The notes beneath the pieces were generated by a model. It was not told the origin of the DNA, made no database searches, and was given only the letters and a program-made list of their open reading frames with translations. A stretch of 64,000 nucleotides of DNA, from contig NZ_BFBY01000009.1 of NCBI RefSeq assembly GCF_003423665.1, positions 1 to 64,000 of the forward strand, in the 5' to 3' direction. Of the stretch, positions 26,285 to 35,075 are shown piece after piece. The DNA is from Lactobacillus rodentium (lineage in GTDB: Bacteria; Bacillota; Bacilli; Lactobacillales; Lactobacillaceae). Positions within the stretch are counted from its first letter, which is position 1. The number at the start of each line of letters is the position of its first letter. Both the position numbers and the translations under genes were made by a program.

Positions 26285-29200
26285 TTATTGGTGTTTAGCT
26301 ACAAAAAACAAAATTTCTTTGGCTGAAACATTATCATCACTAGTTTTTAGAATTCGTAGTTTAATTGATTTGGCAACGACATCCCTTAAACCAATTACCT
26401 TATTTTTGGCATCATTAGGCCAATTATAATCGTCACTCCAGTTGCTGTAGTTTTCACCATCAGTTGAAATAGCAATTTGAGCTCTTAAAATATGACCTTT
26501 ACGATCACGAGAACGTGGTACATAAACCATACGACTTAATTTATAAGCTTGATCAAAAGTGAATGTCAATTCTAAAGGTTGATCTTCACTAACTTTATCG
26601 TTAACTAGCCACTCTGAGGCCAAGCTATGATCAACTAAGTTAGTTAAAGGCATTTCATTATCAGAAGTAGTTAAATTACTTGTTACTTGAATATCTGGAA
26701 TTGCATAGTCCATTTGGTCACGCTTGGTTTTAGCGCCAAAATATTCAGTCCAATCTGAAACTTTATTACCAAATTTATTTCTAATTCTAAAGCGATAGCG
26801 AGTATTTGGTTCCAAAGAATGGAAAGTAAAACTATTACCGTCAATGTTGGTGTGAATAATACCATTAACTTCAATATCGGCCTTAATGTTTCTTCCAGCA
26901 AAATCACTTGGATTAACCCAAGAAACAGAAATACTTCTTGAAGTTAAACGATCGCTACTAATTGAAGCACTATGAGGTGAACTTAAGGCTGAATCTGTAA
27001 TTGCGTGACGTTCAACATTATCGCCGTAATGGTAATTATCAATGCTAATCTCATATTTATTTTTTGAAATATCAGCTTTAGGTAATTTGATTTGAATAGC
27101 CGGTTGTGGAGTTTGACTGAAATGCTGGAATTGAGGAAAGACTAAGTAATCTGGATTATAGAAGTAGCCAGATTCTGCTTCTTCAAATTCTTGATAGTTT
27201 CCAAATTCGTTAAGTTGAGTCACTTGATCATTAACTCTGAAAACCAGTTCGCCGGGATATTTATCCACTAATAAGTTAAGTTTAGTCAGTTGTTCTTGTT
27301 CAAGCCCTTCATAATTACCTGTGGTTGGAGAAACGGTAACTTTTAATGTATTGTCATCAAGTTGACTGGTAATACTAGTAGTAGCGAACTCATTTTGCTC
27401 ATAAGCATTAGTATGACCATCATCAGCGTAAAGAACTTGTTTACTTGTTCCTTGTGGGAAAATAGTAGCCTCACGGAGGCCTTCTTGAAGAATACTACCA
27501 CTCCGAACAAAGAGTGGTAAATGCCACAGTGGGTAATGCATTTTATCATAAACACGGCCACCAATTAGCTTTTCACCAGTAAAGGGATCAATCCAAAAGG
27601 TACGATGATCTGGTAAGTAAAGATTATCTTTAATTGAATTGCCTTGATAATCTTCTCGCCCATTAATAATAGGCGCTACTAAAATATTATTCCCAAACAT
27701 AAATTCATGCTTAACTTGTTCAGTATAATTAATTTTTTCATGAGGAAATTCCAAGAAAAATGGTCGAATTATTGGATTACCACTTTGTGCTGCATAAGTC
27801 AGAGCATAAAGATATGGGGTTAGGTATTGTCTTAACTCTAAATAAGCACGATTAATACGAGTAATTTTTGAATTAAAGGCAAACGGAGTTTTTTGAATAT
27901 TACCCCAACCATCAATATTGAATAAAAGTGGGGTGAAAATTTTCCATTCAAAATCACGAACATTGACTTGAGCATTATTTCCGCCGTATATACCATCAAT
28001 GGCGCTACCCATATTAGGTTGACCAGAAAGAGATAAACCAAGAAAACTTGCTACTTGAGTAGCTAATTCCTCCCACTCACCACCAACATTGCCACTGATT
28101 GAAGCACTAAGTGTTTGAATAGCAGTCCAGCCATTTTCAGCCATTGTCCAGGGACGCTCATTTTGACTGGCCTTTATTAATGGGTCAGTAGCTTGAGCAA
28201 TATTTTGAATAATCTTTTCATTACCAATATTTGGTTTATCTTTAGCAGCAACTAAAAAGTTTGGTGCACTACCTGCTGGTAAGCTTTTATAAAAACCAAT
28301 AATTAAATCATGATCATTGGCAAATTCAGTCAAATGTTCAACTGAGCTTTCTGGTAATTCTTGTTGATTATTGTAATTTGGAACAAACCAAGAAAGGTCA
28401 ACATGATGTTTGGTAAAGCGTTCCGCCATAGCACGTGCAGAAAATTGATATTTTTCTTCACCATTTAATGAAGAAAGAGCATAAACCTCATTGTCATCTT
28501 TTGTAGGACGATAAGTATTCCCGTCTTCAAATTTAATTGCATTCGTTTCTTTAGGATCCGCTTCAGCCCATTTGGTATCAACAAAGTCACTCATGTAACC
28601 TAAGCCAAGGGCATATTTTGGTAAAAAGAGGGGATGACCGGTAATTCTATAGTATTGATTAATGATTGCAGCCGGTGAATCTCCTAGTAAATAAAAATTA
28701 TCGAAAATTGGCGTCTGGTGACTAATGATAGTTTTTTCATTGTTATCACTACCGAAGTCATAAAGGCCATTTTGCCAAGTGTTACGTAATTCACCAAAAC
28801 CAGCATTGGACCAGAAAAAACTAATTGGTACAGCAACAGCACCATCGCCACTTAAGTTAGTATTTTTGATTTCAATAATTTTGCCTTTATGACTAAAACG
28901 CCCATTTTGCATACCACCGCCATAATAGAATTCATTTTTATTTTGACGTAAAATTTCACGGCTTTCATTAGGCCCTAACTCTAAAGGGCTAGCTTGCATC
29001 ATACGATAACGATGGAGCTGATCATCAAAAATACTAAAAATAGCCGGATTACGGTGGAAACGAATTGAATATTGACCGCTTTTAATGGTGAAAGTTTCAT
29101 CAGTAACTAGTACTTGTGAAGCTTCAAAGCTTTCTAAACTGAAATTATTAGCAGGAATTGTCAATTCTGGATTAAGGGGAGCAAAGTTGCCACTAGGATC

Positions 29201-29350
29201 AACAATAAAGCGAAAAATACCAGGAGCTATAATATAAAATCTGGCTTTTTCACCACTAGCAAATTCTAATTCATAAAAACGTGTTCCCTTAGCGACTCTA
29301 ACAATGCGTTCAAGGGAGTGTAAATTTTGTGTCATATTTTCTGTCATCAC
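26285..29350 (-). CDS. GH31-like protein with FN3 and discoidin domains, catalytic residues missing
   Basis: A 1021-aa protein without a signal peptide. It has an N-terminal galactose-mutarotase-like part (about 20-240), a GH31 barrel (about 240-560), beta domains, an FN3 domain (about 790-880) and an F5/8-type discoidin domain (about 895-1015). The barrel keeps FNIDGWGN and LSLSGQPN. Active GH31 relatives have WSGDQSGG and SSDMDG; here these read ISGNVGG and GSAIDG, and no D-x-N-E-type nucleophile segment is visible. It may bind rather than cleave glycans. Usual databases would call it an alpha-glucosidase. Confidence 0.75.
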   Translation of the reverse strand: MMTENMTQNLHSLERIVRVAKGTRFYELEFASGEKARFYIIAPGIFRFIVDPSGNFAPLNPELTIPANNFSLESFEASQVLVTDETFTIKSGQYSIRFHRNPAIFSIFDDQLHRYRMMQASPLELGPNESREILRQNKNEFYYGGGMQNGRFSHKGKIIEIKNTNLSGDGAVAVPISFFWSNAGFGELRNTWQNGLYDFGSDNNEKTIISHQTPIFDNFYLLGDSPAAIINQYYRITGHPLFLPKYALGLGYMSDFVDTKWAEADPKETNAIKFEDGNTYRPTKDDNEVYALSSLNGEEKYQFSARAMAERFTKHHVDLSWFVPNYNNQQELPESSVEHLTEFANDHDLIIGFYKSLPAGSAPNFLVAAKDKPNIGNEKIIQNIAQATDPLIKASQNERPWTMAENGWTAIQTLSASISGNVGGEWEELATQVASFLGLSLSGQPNMGSAIDGIYGGNNAQVNVRDFEWKIFTPLLFNIDGWGNIQKTPFAFNSKITRINRAYLELRQYLTPYLYALTYAAQSGNPIIRPFFLEFPHEKINYTEQVKHEFMFGNNILVAPIINGREDYQGNSIKDNLYLPDHRTFWIDPFTGEKLIGGRVYDKMHYPLWHLPLFVRSGSILQEGLREATIFPQGTSKQVLYADDGHTNAYEQNEFATTSITSQLDDNTLKVTVSPTTGNYEGLEQEQLTKLNLLVDKYPGELVFRVNDQVTQLNEFGNYQEFEEAESGYFYNPDYLVFPQFQHFSQTPQPAIQIKLPKADISKNKYEISIDNYHYGDNVERHAITDSALSSPHSASISSDRLTSRSISVSWVNPSDFAGRNIKADIEVNGIIHTNIDGNSFTFHSLEPNTRYRFRIRNKFGNKVSDWTEYFGAKTKRDQMDYAIPDIQVTSNLTTSDNEMPLTNLVDHSLASEWLVNDKVSEDQPLELTFTFDQAYKLSRMVYVPRSRDRKGHILRAQIAISTDGENYSNWSDDYNWPNDAKNKVIGLRDVVAKSIKLRILKTSDDNVSAKEILFFVAKHQ

Positions 29351-29442
29351 AATTCTCTATTTAATAAAATTTTCTGTAATTAATTTTACCTCATTACCTC
29401 TATTATACCGAATCTAGCTAAAAGTTCTGCTTGAAAGCAAAT

Positions 29443-29474
29443 AAAAAAGATCAAGCCTAAGCTTGATCAAAAAA
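29443..29474 (-). terminator. Terminator of the deoxyribosyltransferase gene
   Basis: GATCAAGC pairs with GCTTGATC, with a T-run on the minus strand after it. Confidence 0.75.
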
Positions 29475-29479
29475 TTAAT

Positions 29480-29956
29480 TTAGTAAACAGCGCCATCATA
29501 AAAGTTGAAACGTGGTTTATTGAAATCAAAATCAGCTAATTCACTCATTTTGATTACATTATCAGCAACACCCCAACTCATTAAGTTTATTGATTCACCG
29601 AATAATTCATCTGGAATAACCAAGAGAACATATTTACCATGACTCATAGCGTAGCCTAATTCCATTCCGAGGCCCACATCTTCTTCTTTAGGAACATAAA
29701 CCCCAAGCATAATATCACTAGTTTTAATCCCAATTAAGTCTCCATTGAAGGTTGCTTGGGCCCATTCTTTATCGTGTAAGTATTCAGGATGTTCATCAAC
29801 TCGAATATCTTTGTATTGGTTTTGAAGAGGTACATAACTATTTTCTAGATCAATAGTTGGATTTGCCTCAAGAGCAGACATTGCATCTTTGTACGCTTTA
29901 TTTTGTGTGTCGCTGAACCAGCCAGCACCAAAGTAAACAGTCTTGGTTTTTGTCAT
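29480..29956 (-). CDS. ntd: Nucleoside 2-deoxyribosyltransferase
   Basis: Moves 2-deoxyribose between bases for nucleotide salvage, an enzyme typical of lactobacilli. The 158-aa length and motifs fit. YFGAGWFSDTQNKAYKDAM is the N-terminal block. The catalytic region is MLGVYVPKEEDVGLGMELGY, with the nucleophile Glu in GMELG. The C-terminal INLMSWGVADN and the end FNFYDGAVY are conserved. It is monocistronic with an AGGACC-type ribosome site. Confidence 0.93.
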   Translation of the reverse strand: MTKTKTVYFGAGWFSDTQNKAYKDAMSALEANPTIDLENSYVPLQNQYKDIRVDEHPEYLHDKEWAQATFNGDLIGIKTSDIMLGVYVPKEEDVGLGMELGYAMSHGKYVLLVIPDELFGESINLMSWGVADNVIKMSELADFDFNKPRFNFYDGAVY

Positions 29957-30134
29957 TATTGGGTCCTCTCATTCTTTAAATAAACAAATAATCAATCTAC
30001 GAATTAACTTTAACAAAAAAATAATTTTGGAAACAGACTTGAAATGTTTTTAAATTAAGTTAAAGATGTTTTAATAACTAACTTTAGGATATAATGAAAT
30101 AGAGATAAAAGAAGTGTGAGAAAGGTAGGAGCTT

Positions 30135-30623
30135 ATTACGGATACTAATAATCTTTTTGAACCCAAAACGGTCTTTGTGACCGATGAAACCGATCGTAAT
30201 AAGATTTTTAAAGCAGTTTATAATAAACTCTATCAATTAGGGTACGTTAAACAGGAATTTATTGACAATATTATTGAAAGAGAAGAAAAATATCCGACTG
30301 GTGTGTCAACACGTCCGCTTTCAAGGGACTTACCCAATGTTGCTATTCCTCATACAGAAGGAAAATATGTCAACAAGCGGTTAATTGTTCCAGTTGGATT
30401 AAAAAATCCCATTACTTTTAATAATATGGTTAATCCAGCCGAAAAATTAGAAGTGAAGTTTTTATTTATTTTACTCAATAAGGATCCTAAAATGCACTCA
30501 AATATGTTGGCGAAGATTATGGACTTTTTAGCCCAAACTCCAGTAGCTGATTTGAATGAGTTATTTGCAAGTACAGATCCAAATTATATTTATGACTTTT
30601 TAGATAATAATTTTGAAAATTAA
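30135..30623 (+). CDS. Orphan PTS EIIA protein (galactitol/fructose type), likely non-AUG start
   Basis: A phosphotransfer EIIA of the PTS_EIIA_2 family, with the phosphohistidine site NVAIPHTEGKYV. The first conventional in-frame start is GTG 30177, which has no ribosome site. It would remove the first strand, LFEPKTVFVTDETDRNKIF, which aligns with EIIA N-termini. Between the in-frame TAG at 30126 and that GTG, the only candidates after the GTAGGAG site are ATT 30135 and ACG 30138. I therefore propose a non-AUG start, as in infC. No EIIB or EIIC is adjacent, so its partner PTS is elsewhere, or it is regulatory. Confidence 0.7.
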   Translation: MTDTNNLFEPKTVFVTDETDRNKIFKAVYNKLYQLGYVKQEFIDNIIEREEKYPTGVSTRPLSRDLPNVAIPHTEGKYVNKRLIVPVGLKNPITFNNMVNPAEKLEVKFLFILLNKDPKMHSNMLAKIMDFLAQTPVADLNELFASTDPNYIYDFLDNNFEN

Positions 30624-30664
30624 AAAACTCACCTTGTTTTATGTTTTAACAAGGTGAGTTTTTG
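30622..30664 (+). terminator. Bidirectional intrinsic terminator
   Basis: AAACTCACCTTGTT pairs with AACAAGGTGAGTTTTT between the convergent EIIA and GntR genes. Confidence 0.85.
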
Positions 30665-30683
30665 ATTGAAATTATTATGTTAG

Positions 30684-31424
30684 TTATGCTTCTGGATAGT
30701 TAGTAGAAGTTAAAGTAACAATCTCATAGTCACTTAATTTATAGTTATTCATATAAAGTAGGATTTCGCCAGTTTCTTCAGCTGCAATAGTTCTTTCTTG
30801 CCGAATAACGCTGTCGCCTTCTTTGATGTCAAGAGCGTGAGCAACTTCTTGTGAAGCCGAAGCTATTGAGTAGGCATCCTTAAAAGGTTCATCTAAAAGA
30901 TAAAAATTGGAATCTTCTTGAATATTTAAATAGATATTTTTGTAATTATCTTTATCTTTAACGCGTGATGGATTAAGTAAAGCGGTTGGAATATAGATGT
31001 TATAGAACATGAATGGTTTGCCATCAACTTTTCTAATTTGTTTTAAATGGTAATATGAATTAGTTTTTGGCATTTTAAAAATTGAATTAATAATAGGATC
31101 GCTTTCTTTTTCAAGACTTACTACTTCCATTGTTTCTTCATTTTTATCTTCATCTTTAATTAATTCGGGATAAGTTGTTACATCACGGTATTGAACTAGA
31201 CGATTAGTAGGAGAATAAGAAACAAAGGTGCCTTTTCCCTGGTAACGAATAAGATAGCCATCGGCAACTAAATCTTTCACTGATCGAATAACGGTAATTG
31301 AAGATACTTTAAATCTCTCAGCTAATTCTTTTTCACTGTAAAAAATATCTCCATATTTAAATTTACCGTTACGAATTTCGTCTTTTAATGTGTTTTCTAT
31401 TTGTAAATATTTTGGTTCGCTCAT
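30684..31424 (-). CDS. GntR family regulator with UTRA domain
   Basis: A 246-aa regulator. The N-terminal winged helix reads IRNGKFKYGDIFYSEKELA, then RFKVSSITVIRSVKDL and YLIRYQGKGTFVS. Residues 85-240 are a UTRA ligand domain. It follows the phosphatase gene by three bases, so both are one transcript. In many bacteria UTRA regulators (PhnF, for example) act on transport operons; a phosphonate-type ABC operon lies 2 kb away and could be a target. This link is inferred from position only. Confidence 0.87.
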   Translation of the reverse strand: MSEPKYLQIENTLKDEIRNGKFKYGDIFYSEKELAERFKVSSITVIRSVKDLVADGYLIRYQGKGTFVSYSPTNRLVQYRDVTTYPELIKDEDKNEETMEVVSLEKESDPIINSIFKMPKTNSYYHLKQIRKVDGKPFMFYNIYIPTALLNPSRVKDKDNYKNIYLNIQEDSNFYLLDEPFKDAYSIASASQEVAHALDIKEGDSVIRQERTIAAEETGEILLYMNNYKLSDYEIVTLTSTNYPEA

Positions 31425-31427
31425 TTT

Positions 31428-32231
31428 TTAGCCCTCAAGATATATCTTTCTCAAATCTAAAATCTCATTACTATTTAATTTCATTACTTTTCTCAGATAT
31501 TCATTAATTCCACCATATTCTTTATTCAGCATATAAACTGCGTGGTCCATATATTCTGGGTAAACAGATTGAATATCTTTAATTGATTGCAACACGCGTT
31601 TGCTTGCACCCTTAGCAGATGCCTGCGCTAACATATTATTAATAAAATCAGCGGTAGTAACGTTAGTTAAGCCATAATCATATTTAATTGTTGAAAATGT
31701 GACACCCAAAGCCGATAAAATTAATAAAGCACCGAATCCAGTCCGATCCTTTCCAGCAGTGCAGTGGAATAAAAGGGCTTCGTGTTCATTACTATTTGCC
31801 AAAAGTAAATCAAAAAACTTGCGATAAGCTTGTTGTGCACTTTTACTTTTGATCATATCTTCATAAGCATAAAACATGTGTTTATAGCCAAATTGCGGAT
31901 CCTTTTCAGCATTCTCTTCCAAGGCAAAAATACCTTTTGAGGCGTTAGTTAGATCTTCACTAAAAACAGGATCAAACTCATAATGTGCACCAGCTGGTAC
32001 ACGATCGGGATGCTCGGTGACTTCTTTAGTTGATCGAAAGTCAACATCATATTTGATTCCATAATTTTCTAAAAAACGGACATCTTCGTCAGAAAGATCA
32101 GCTAAATTACCGCTTCTAATCAACTTATGCTTTTTAATTGTTTGACCTGTGATTGTTTTGTATCCACCTAGTTCGCGGAAATTGCGACCAGATGTAATGC
32201 CAATTAATTTAGTCTCATATTTTTCGCTCAT
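31428..32231 (-). CDS. Tyrosine/dual-specificity protein phosphatase (DUF3-type, Cx5R)
   Basis: A 267-aa phosphatase-like protein. The active site is H156-C-T-A-G-K-D-R163-T-G, the Cx5R loop. The N-terminal NFRELGGYKTITGQTIKKHK and FRSTKEVTEHPDRVPAG match the Y_phosphatase3 family (IphP/MptpB-type). These enzymes can hydrolyse phosphotyrosine and phosphoinositides. It is first in a two-gene unit with GntR. Upstream lies an 11-base inverted repeat likely to be an operator. Substrate not predictable. Confidence 0.9.
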   Translation of the reverse strand: MSEKYETKLIGITSGRNFRELGGYKTITGQTIKKHKLIRSGNLADLSDEDVRFLENYGIKYDVDFRSTKEVTEHPDRVPAGAHYEFDPVFSEDLTNASKGIFALEENAEKDPQFGYKHMFYAYEDMIKSKSAQQAYRKFFDLLLANSNEHEALLFHCTAGKDRTGFGALLILSALGVTFSTIKYDYGLTNVTTADFINNMLAQASAKGASKRVLQSIKDIQSVYPEYMDHAVYMLNKEYGGINEYLRKVMKLNSNEILDLRKIYLEG

Positions 32232-32271
32232 TTCAGTACATTCCTTTTAAAAAATTCAACAAAACAATGCC

Positions 32272-32312
32272 AATATATTAAAGATATGCCTTAAGAATAT
32301 ATTTAATATATT
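32272..32312. promoter_or_regulatory. Inverted repeat, putative operator of the phosphatase/GntR unit
   Basis: AATATATTAAA (32272-32282) is repeated inverted as TTTAATATATT (32302-32312), 19 bases apart, in the divergent region between the phosphatase and UspA genes. Perfect 11-base arms suggest a dimeric regulator site, with the neighbouring GntR protein as first candidate. The site is AT-rich, so chance cannot be dismissed. Confidence 0.45.
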
Positions 32313-32453
32313 GTTATCAACTTTGATTTTATCACGTCTATCCAATTGTGGGTAATTAAACTCTGAGATTGATAGTTTGAACAACAATGATGAGAAAAAA
32401 TTATGGTAAAATTAACTTGAAGAGATAAATTTATTAAGCGGGAGTGGATAACT

Positions 32454-32951
32454 ATGGTTGAAGATTATAATAATATTTTAGTCCCAGTCGATGGTTCAGA
32501 GAATGCGGAACGAGCTTTTGATAAGGCTGTTCAAATTGCAATTGATAATCACGCACATTTGGATGTATTAAACGTAATCGATACACGTCAATTTATGGGA
32601 GAAATGCAGGATACTTTAATTTCTGGCGATACCATTTATAAGATGACGCAAGATTCAGAAGATTATTTGAAGAGTCTAAAAGAATGGGCTAAAGAAAATA
32701 AAGATTTTACCAATTTGAGTTACCACATTCGTTATGGCTCACCAAAACATATTATTGCGACTGAATTTGTGGAAGACCATGGTAATGACTTAATTATTAT
32801 GGGAGCAACCGGATTAAATGCAGTTGAAAGATTATTAATGGGTAGTGTAACTGAATACGTAAATCAACATGCCCTAGCAGATGTCTTGATTGTTAAAACG
32901 GGTGTGGAAAACGAAAAAATTGATAAGAAGAAAAAGAAGTTCTTTAGATAA
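32454..32951 (+). CDS. Universal stress protein UspA family
   Basis: A 165-aa single-domain Usp. NILVPVDGSENAERAFDKA opens the fold. The ATP-binding signature IIMGATGLNAVERLLMGSVT fits G-2x-G-9x-G(S/T). The C-terminus is basic (EKIDKKKKKFF). It has AGCGGGAGTGG as ribosome site and a terminator after the stop, so it is monocistronic. Usp proteins bind ATP and support stress survival, with no single reaction assigned. Confidence 0.9.
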   Translation: MVEDYNNILVPVDGSENAERAFDKAVQIAIDNHAHLDVLNVIDTRQFMGEMQDTLISGDTIYKMTQDSEDYLKSLKEWAKENKDFTNLSYHIRYGSPKHIIATEFVEDHGNDLIIMGATGLNAVERLLMGSVTEYVNQHALADVLIVKTGVENEKIDKKKKKFFR

Positions 32952-32974
32952 TTGATAACAATTTTTTGATAATA

Positions 32975-33012
32975 AAGAGTAGATCATTAAACTAGGTGGT
33001 CTACTCTTTTTG
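32975..33012 (+). terminator. Terminator of uspA
   Basis: AAAGAGTAGA pairs with TCTACTCTTTTT. Confidence 0.75.
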
Positions 33013-33109
33013 ATTTAATTGGAACGAACCAATCAGAAAATCTTATTCTAAAAGCGCTTTTTTAAAAAAATAGCATATTCAATTAAGAATATTTTTGGTA
33101 TTATACAAG

Positions 33110-33278
33110 AGAACAAACGGTAGAGGGTTAGTGGAAAGGAGTCGCAGCCACATGCTTGGATCTGAATTTAGCAAGGAAAGATGCATAACCGTGGCTAGTC
33201 TCTTCATTAATTTCTGCTTTAAATACAGAGACTTAATGTGAGGTCGTATTTATCGACCTCATGTTAGGTCTTTTTTTG
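33110..33278 (+). ncRNA. Structured leader RNA with mutually exclusive hairpins upstream of the phn operon
   Basis: The 387-base gap before phnD holds, after a TATTAT box near 33099, a chain of pairings. AGCCAC (33146) pairs with GTGGCT (33191), enclosing ATGC/GCAT and CTTG/CAAG. AGTCTCT (33197) pairs with AGAGACT (33227). TGAGGTCG (33239) pairs with CGACCTCA (33254), while GACCT (33255) can instead pair with AGGTC (33266), followed by seven Ts. The last two exclude each other, as in antiterminator/terminator switches. I could not match it to a known riboswitch or T-box. The lactic-acid-bacterial lacto-usp motif should be considered because uspA is adjacent. Confidence 0.65.
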
Positions 33279-33338
33279 TAGGTTTGTGAGGTATTAAGTA
33301 AGTATTTTGTCGGATTTTGATTATGTCATTAGGAGGAC

Positions 33339-34268
33339 ATGATGAAAAATTTTAAAAGATTTTTAGTCATTGGACTAGCCATCATGCTAACTGTCATAGC
33401 AAGTGCTTGCTCCAAAAAAACAGAGAGTAAAAAGCCCTATACTCCCAAATCTTTAAATATTCAGTTTGTACCTAGTCAGGCTGCAGATAAATTAGAGGGT
33501 CGAGCAAAACCACTAGAGGACATGCTTTCTAAAAAATTGGGCATGCCAGTCCATGTAACGATGTCCACTGACTATACAACAGTGGTAGAAGCGATGAAAT
33601 CTAAAAAGATTGATGCAGGATTCTTACCACCTGATGGTTATGTCTTAGGACACCAACAAGGAGCTGCCGATGTCTTATTGCAAGCAGTAAGATATGGAGT
33701 TAAGCAACCGAATGGGATGCCTACAAACCAGTTGGTTAAATCTTATCGAGCAGAAATTTTAGTAAAAAAGGGTTCTAAAATTAAATCTTGGAAGGATCTC
33801 AAGGGTAAAAGCATTTCGGTTCAAAACCCAACTTCAAGTGCTGGGTATGTATTCCCGGTTGCCGAACTTTATGAAAAAGGCCTCAATGTACCTAAAGAAT
33901 GTAAGCTAGTAACTGTAACCGGTCATGATCAAGCTGTGTTAAATGTTTTGAATGGTGACACTGATGCGGCTTTTGTTTTTGAAGATGCAAGAAATAATGT
34001 TAAAGCCGATGAGCCAAGCATTATGAAAAAGGTAGTCCCAATTTACTTCACTAAGCCAATTCCTAACGATACAATTTCTGTTCGTCCTGATATGTCAAAG
34101 AAGTTTCGTAAAAAATTGGCTAACGCCTTTATTGAAATTGGTAAATCTAAAAAGGGTAAAGCCTTACTTGAGTCAATTTATGGGCATGAAGGCTATGTAA
34201 CCGTTAAGGATAGTGACTTCGGTATTGTACGTAAATATGACAAACTTGTCGATAAAACTCAACAATAA
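33339..34268 (+). CDS. phnD: Phosphonate-type ABC transporter substrate-binding lipoprotein
   Basis: A 309-aa exported lipoprotein with signal MKNFKRFLVIGLAIMLTVI and a lipobox ending ASAC. The PhnD-like fold is shown by LNIQFVPSQAADKLEGRAKP, VVEAMKSKKIDAGFLPPDGY and GKSISVQNPTSSAGYVFP. The ribosome site is AGGAGG. It is first of four genes (phnDCEE). No C-P lyase or phosphonatase genes occur in the window, so the true ligand (phosphonate, phosphate ester or an unrelated anion) is uncertain. The preceding leader RNA probably controls the operon. Confidence 0.9.
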   Translation: MMKNFKRFLVIGLAIMLTVIASACSKKTESKKPYTPKSLNIQFVPSQAADKLEGRAKPLEDMLSKKLGMPVHVTMSTDYTTVVEAMKSKKIDAGFLPPDGYVLGHQQGAADVLLQAVRYGVKQPNGMPTNQLVKSYRAEILVKKGSKIKSWKDLKGKSISVQNPTSSAGYVFPVAELYEKGLNVPKECKLVTVTGHDQAVLNVLNGDTDAAFVFEDARNNVKADEPSIMKKVVPIYFTKPIPNDTISVRPDMSKKFRKKLANAFIEIGKSKKGKALLESIYGHEGYVTVKDSDFGIVRKYDKLVDKTQQ

Positions 34269-34301
34269 AAATTAATTTGTAGGAAAAGGAGCTAGGGACT
34301 C

Positions 34302-35075
34302 ATGGTCAATCAACCAATGATTCAATTAAAAAATGTTACTAAAGTTTATCCTAATGGCACCAGAGGGTTAAATAATATTAACCTTGAAATTAATAAAGGT
34401 GAATTTGTGGTTGTAGTCGGACTTTCAGGGGCCGGAAAATCGACTTTACTCAGATCAATTAATCGATTACAAGATATTTCAGATGGCGATATCTTGATTG
34501 ATGGCCAATCAATTACGCATGCAAAAGGTAAAGCTTTACGTAATATACGTCGTGATATTGGAATGATTTTTCAAAATTTCAATTTGGTAAAACGCTCCAG
34601 TGTTTTAAGAAATGTTTTAACTGGAAAAGTGGGTTATTATTCAGCTTGGAAATCTACCTTTAACTTGTTTAGTGCTGAAGATAAGCAAAAAGCTTATGAA
34701 GCATTACAACAAGTCGATTTAGCAGATAAAGTTTATGTGCGGGCCGATCAATTATCAGGTGGGCAGCAACAACGTGTCTCAATTGCTCGGGTTTTGACGC
34801 AAAATCCTAAAATCATTTTAGCTGATGAGCCAACTGCTTCTCTTGATCCTAAGACGGCCAAGAGTGTAATGCAGTACTTAAAAATGTTGAATCAAGAATA
34901 TGGAATGACCGTAGTAGCCAATCTTCACAGTGTTGAATTGGCGCGTGAATTTGGTGATCGTGTCCTTGGTGTTAAAAGCGGTGAAATTATCTATGATGGT
35001 AAGATGAGTGAAACACCAGCCGCTGTCTTTGAAAAGATTTACAATGGACAACTCGAGGAGGCTGAAAATGAATAA
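34302..35075 (+). CDS. phnC: Phosphonate-type ABC transporter ATP-binding protein
   Basis: A 257-aa ATPase. Walker A is GLSGAGKST (residues 40-48), the signature [17 protein letters not shown] and Walker [15 protein letters not shown]. The PhnC-type lid [20 protein letters not shown] is present. Its start is preceded by AAAGGAG and its end overlaps phnE1 by eight bases. It energises import of the ligand bound by phnD through the two PhnE permeases. Confidence 0.92.
   Translation: MVNQPMIQLKNVTKVYPNGTRGLNNINLEINKGEFVVVVGLSGAGKSTLLRSINRLQDISDGDILIDGQSITHAKGKALRNIRRDIGMIFQNFNLVKRSSVLRNVLTGKVGYYSAWKSTFNLFSAEDKQKAYEALQQVDLADKVYVRADQLSGGQQQRVSIARVLTQNPKIILADEPTASLDPKTAKSVMQYLKMLNQEYGMTVVANLHSVELAREFGDRVLGVKSGEIIYDGKMSETPAAVFEKIYNGQLEEAENE

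Noticed and set aside
33110-33278. tRNA-like or 6S RNA reading of the phn leader
   Set aside because: The branched pairing looks tRNA-like at first, but there is no acceptor stem or T-loop sequence. The two ends of the region do not pair as a 6S closing stem would.
33110-33278. T-box reading of the phn leader
   Set aside because: The conserved T-box antiterminator sequence (TGGNACCGCG) is absent.
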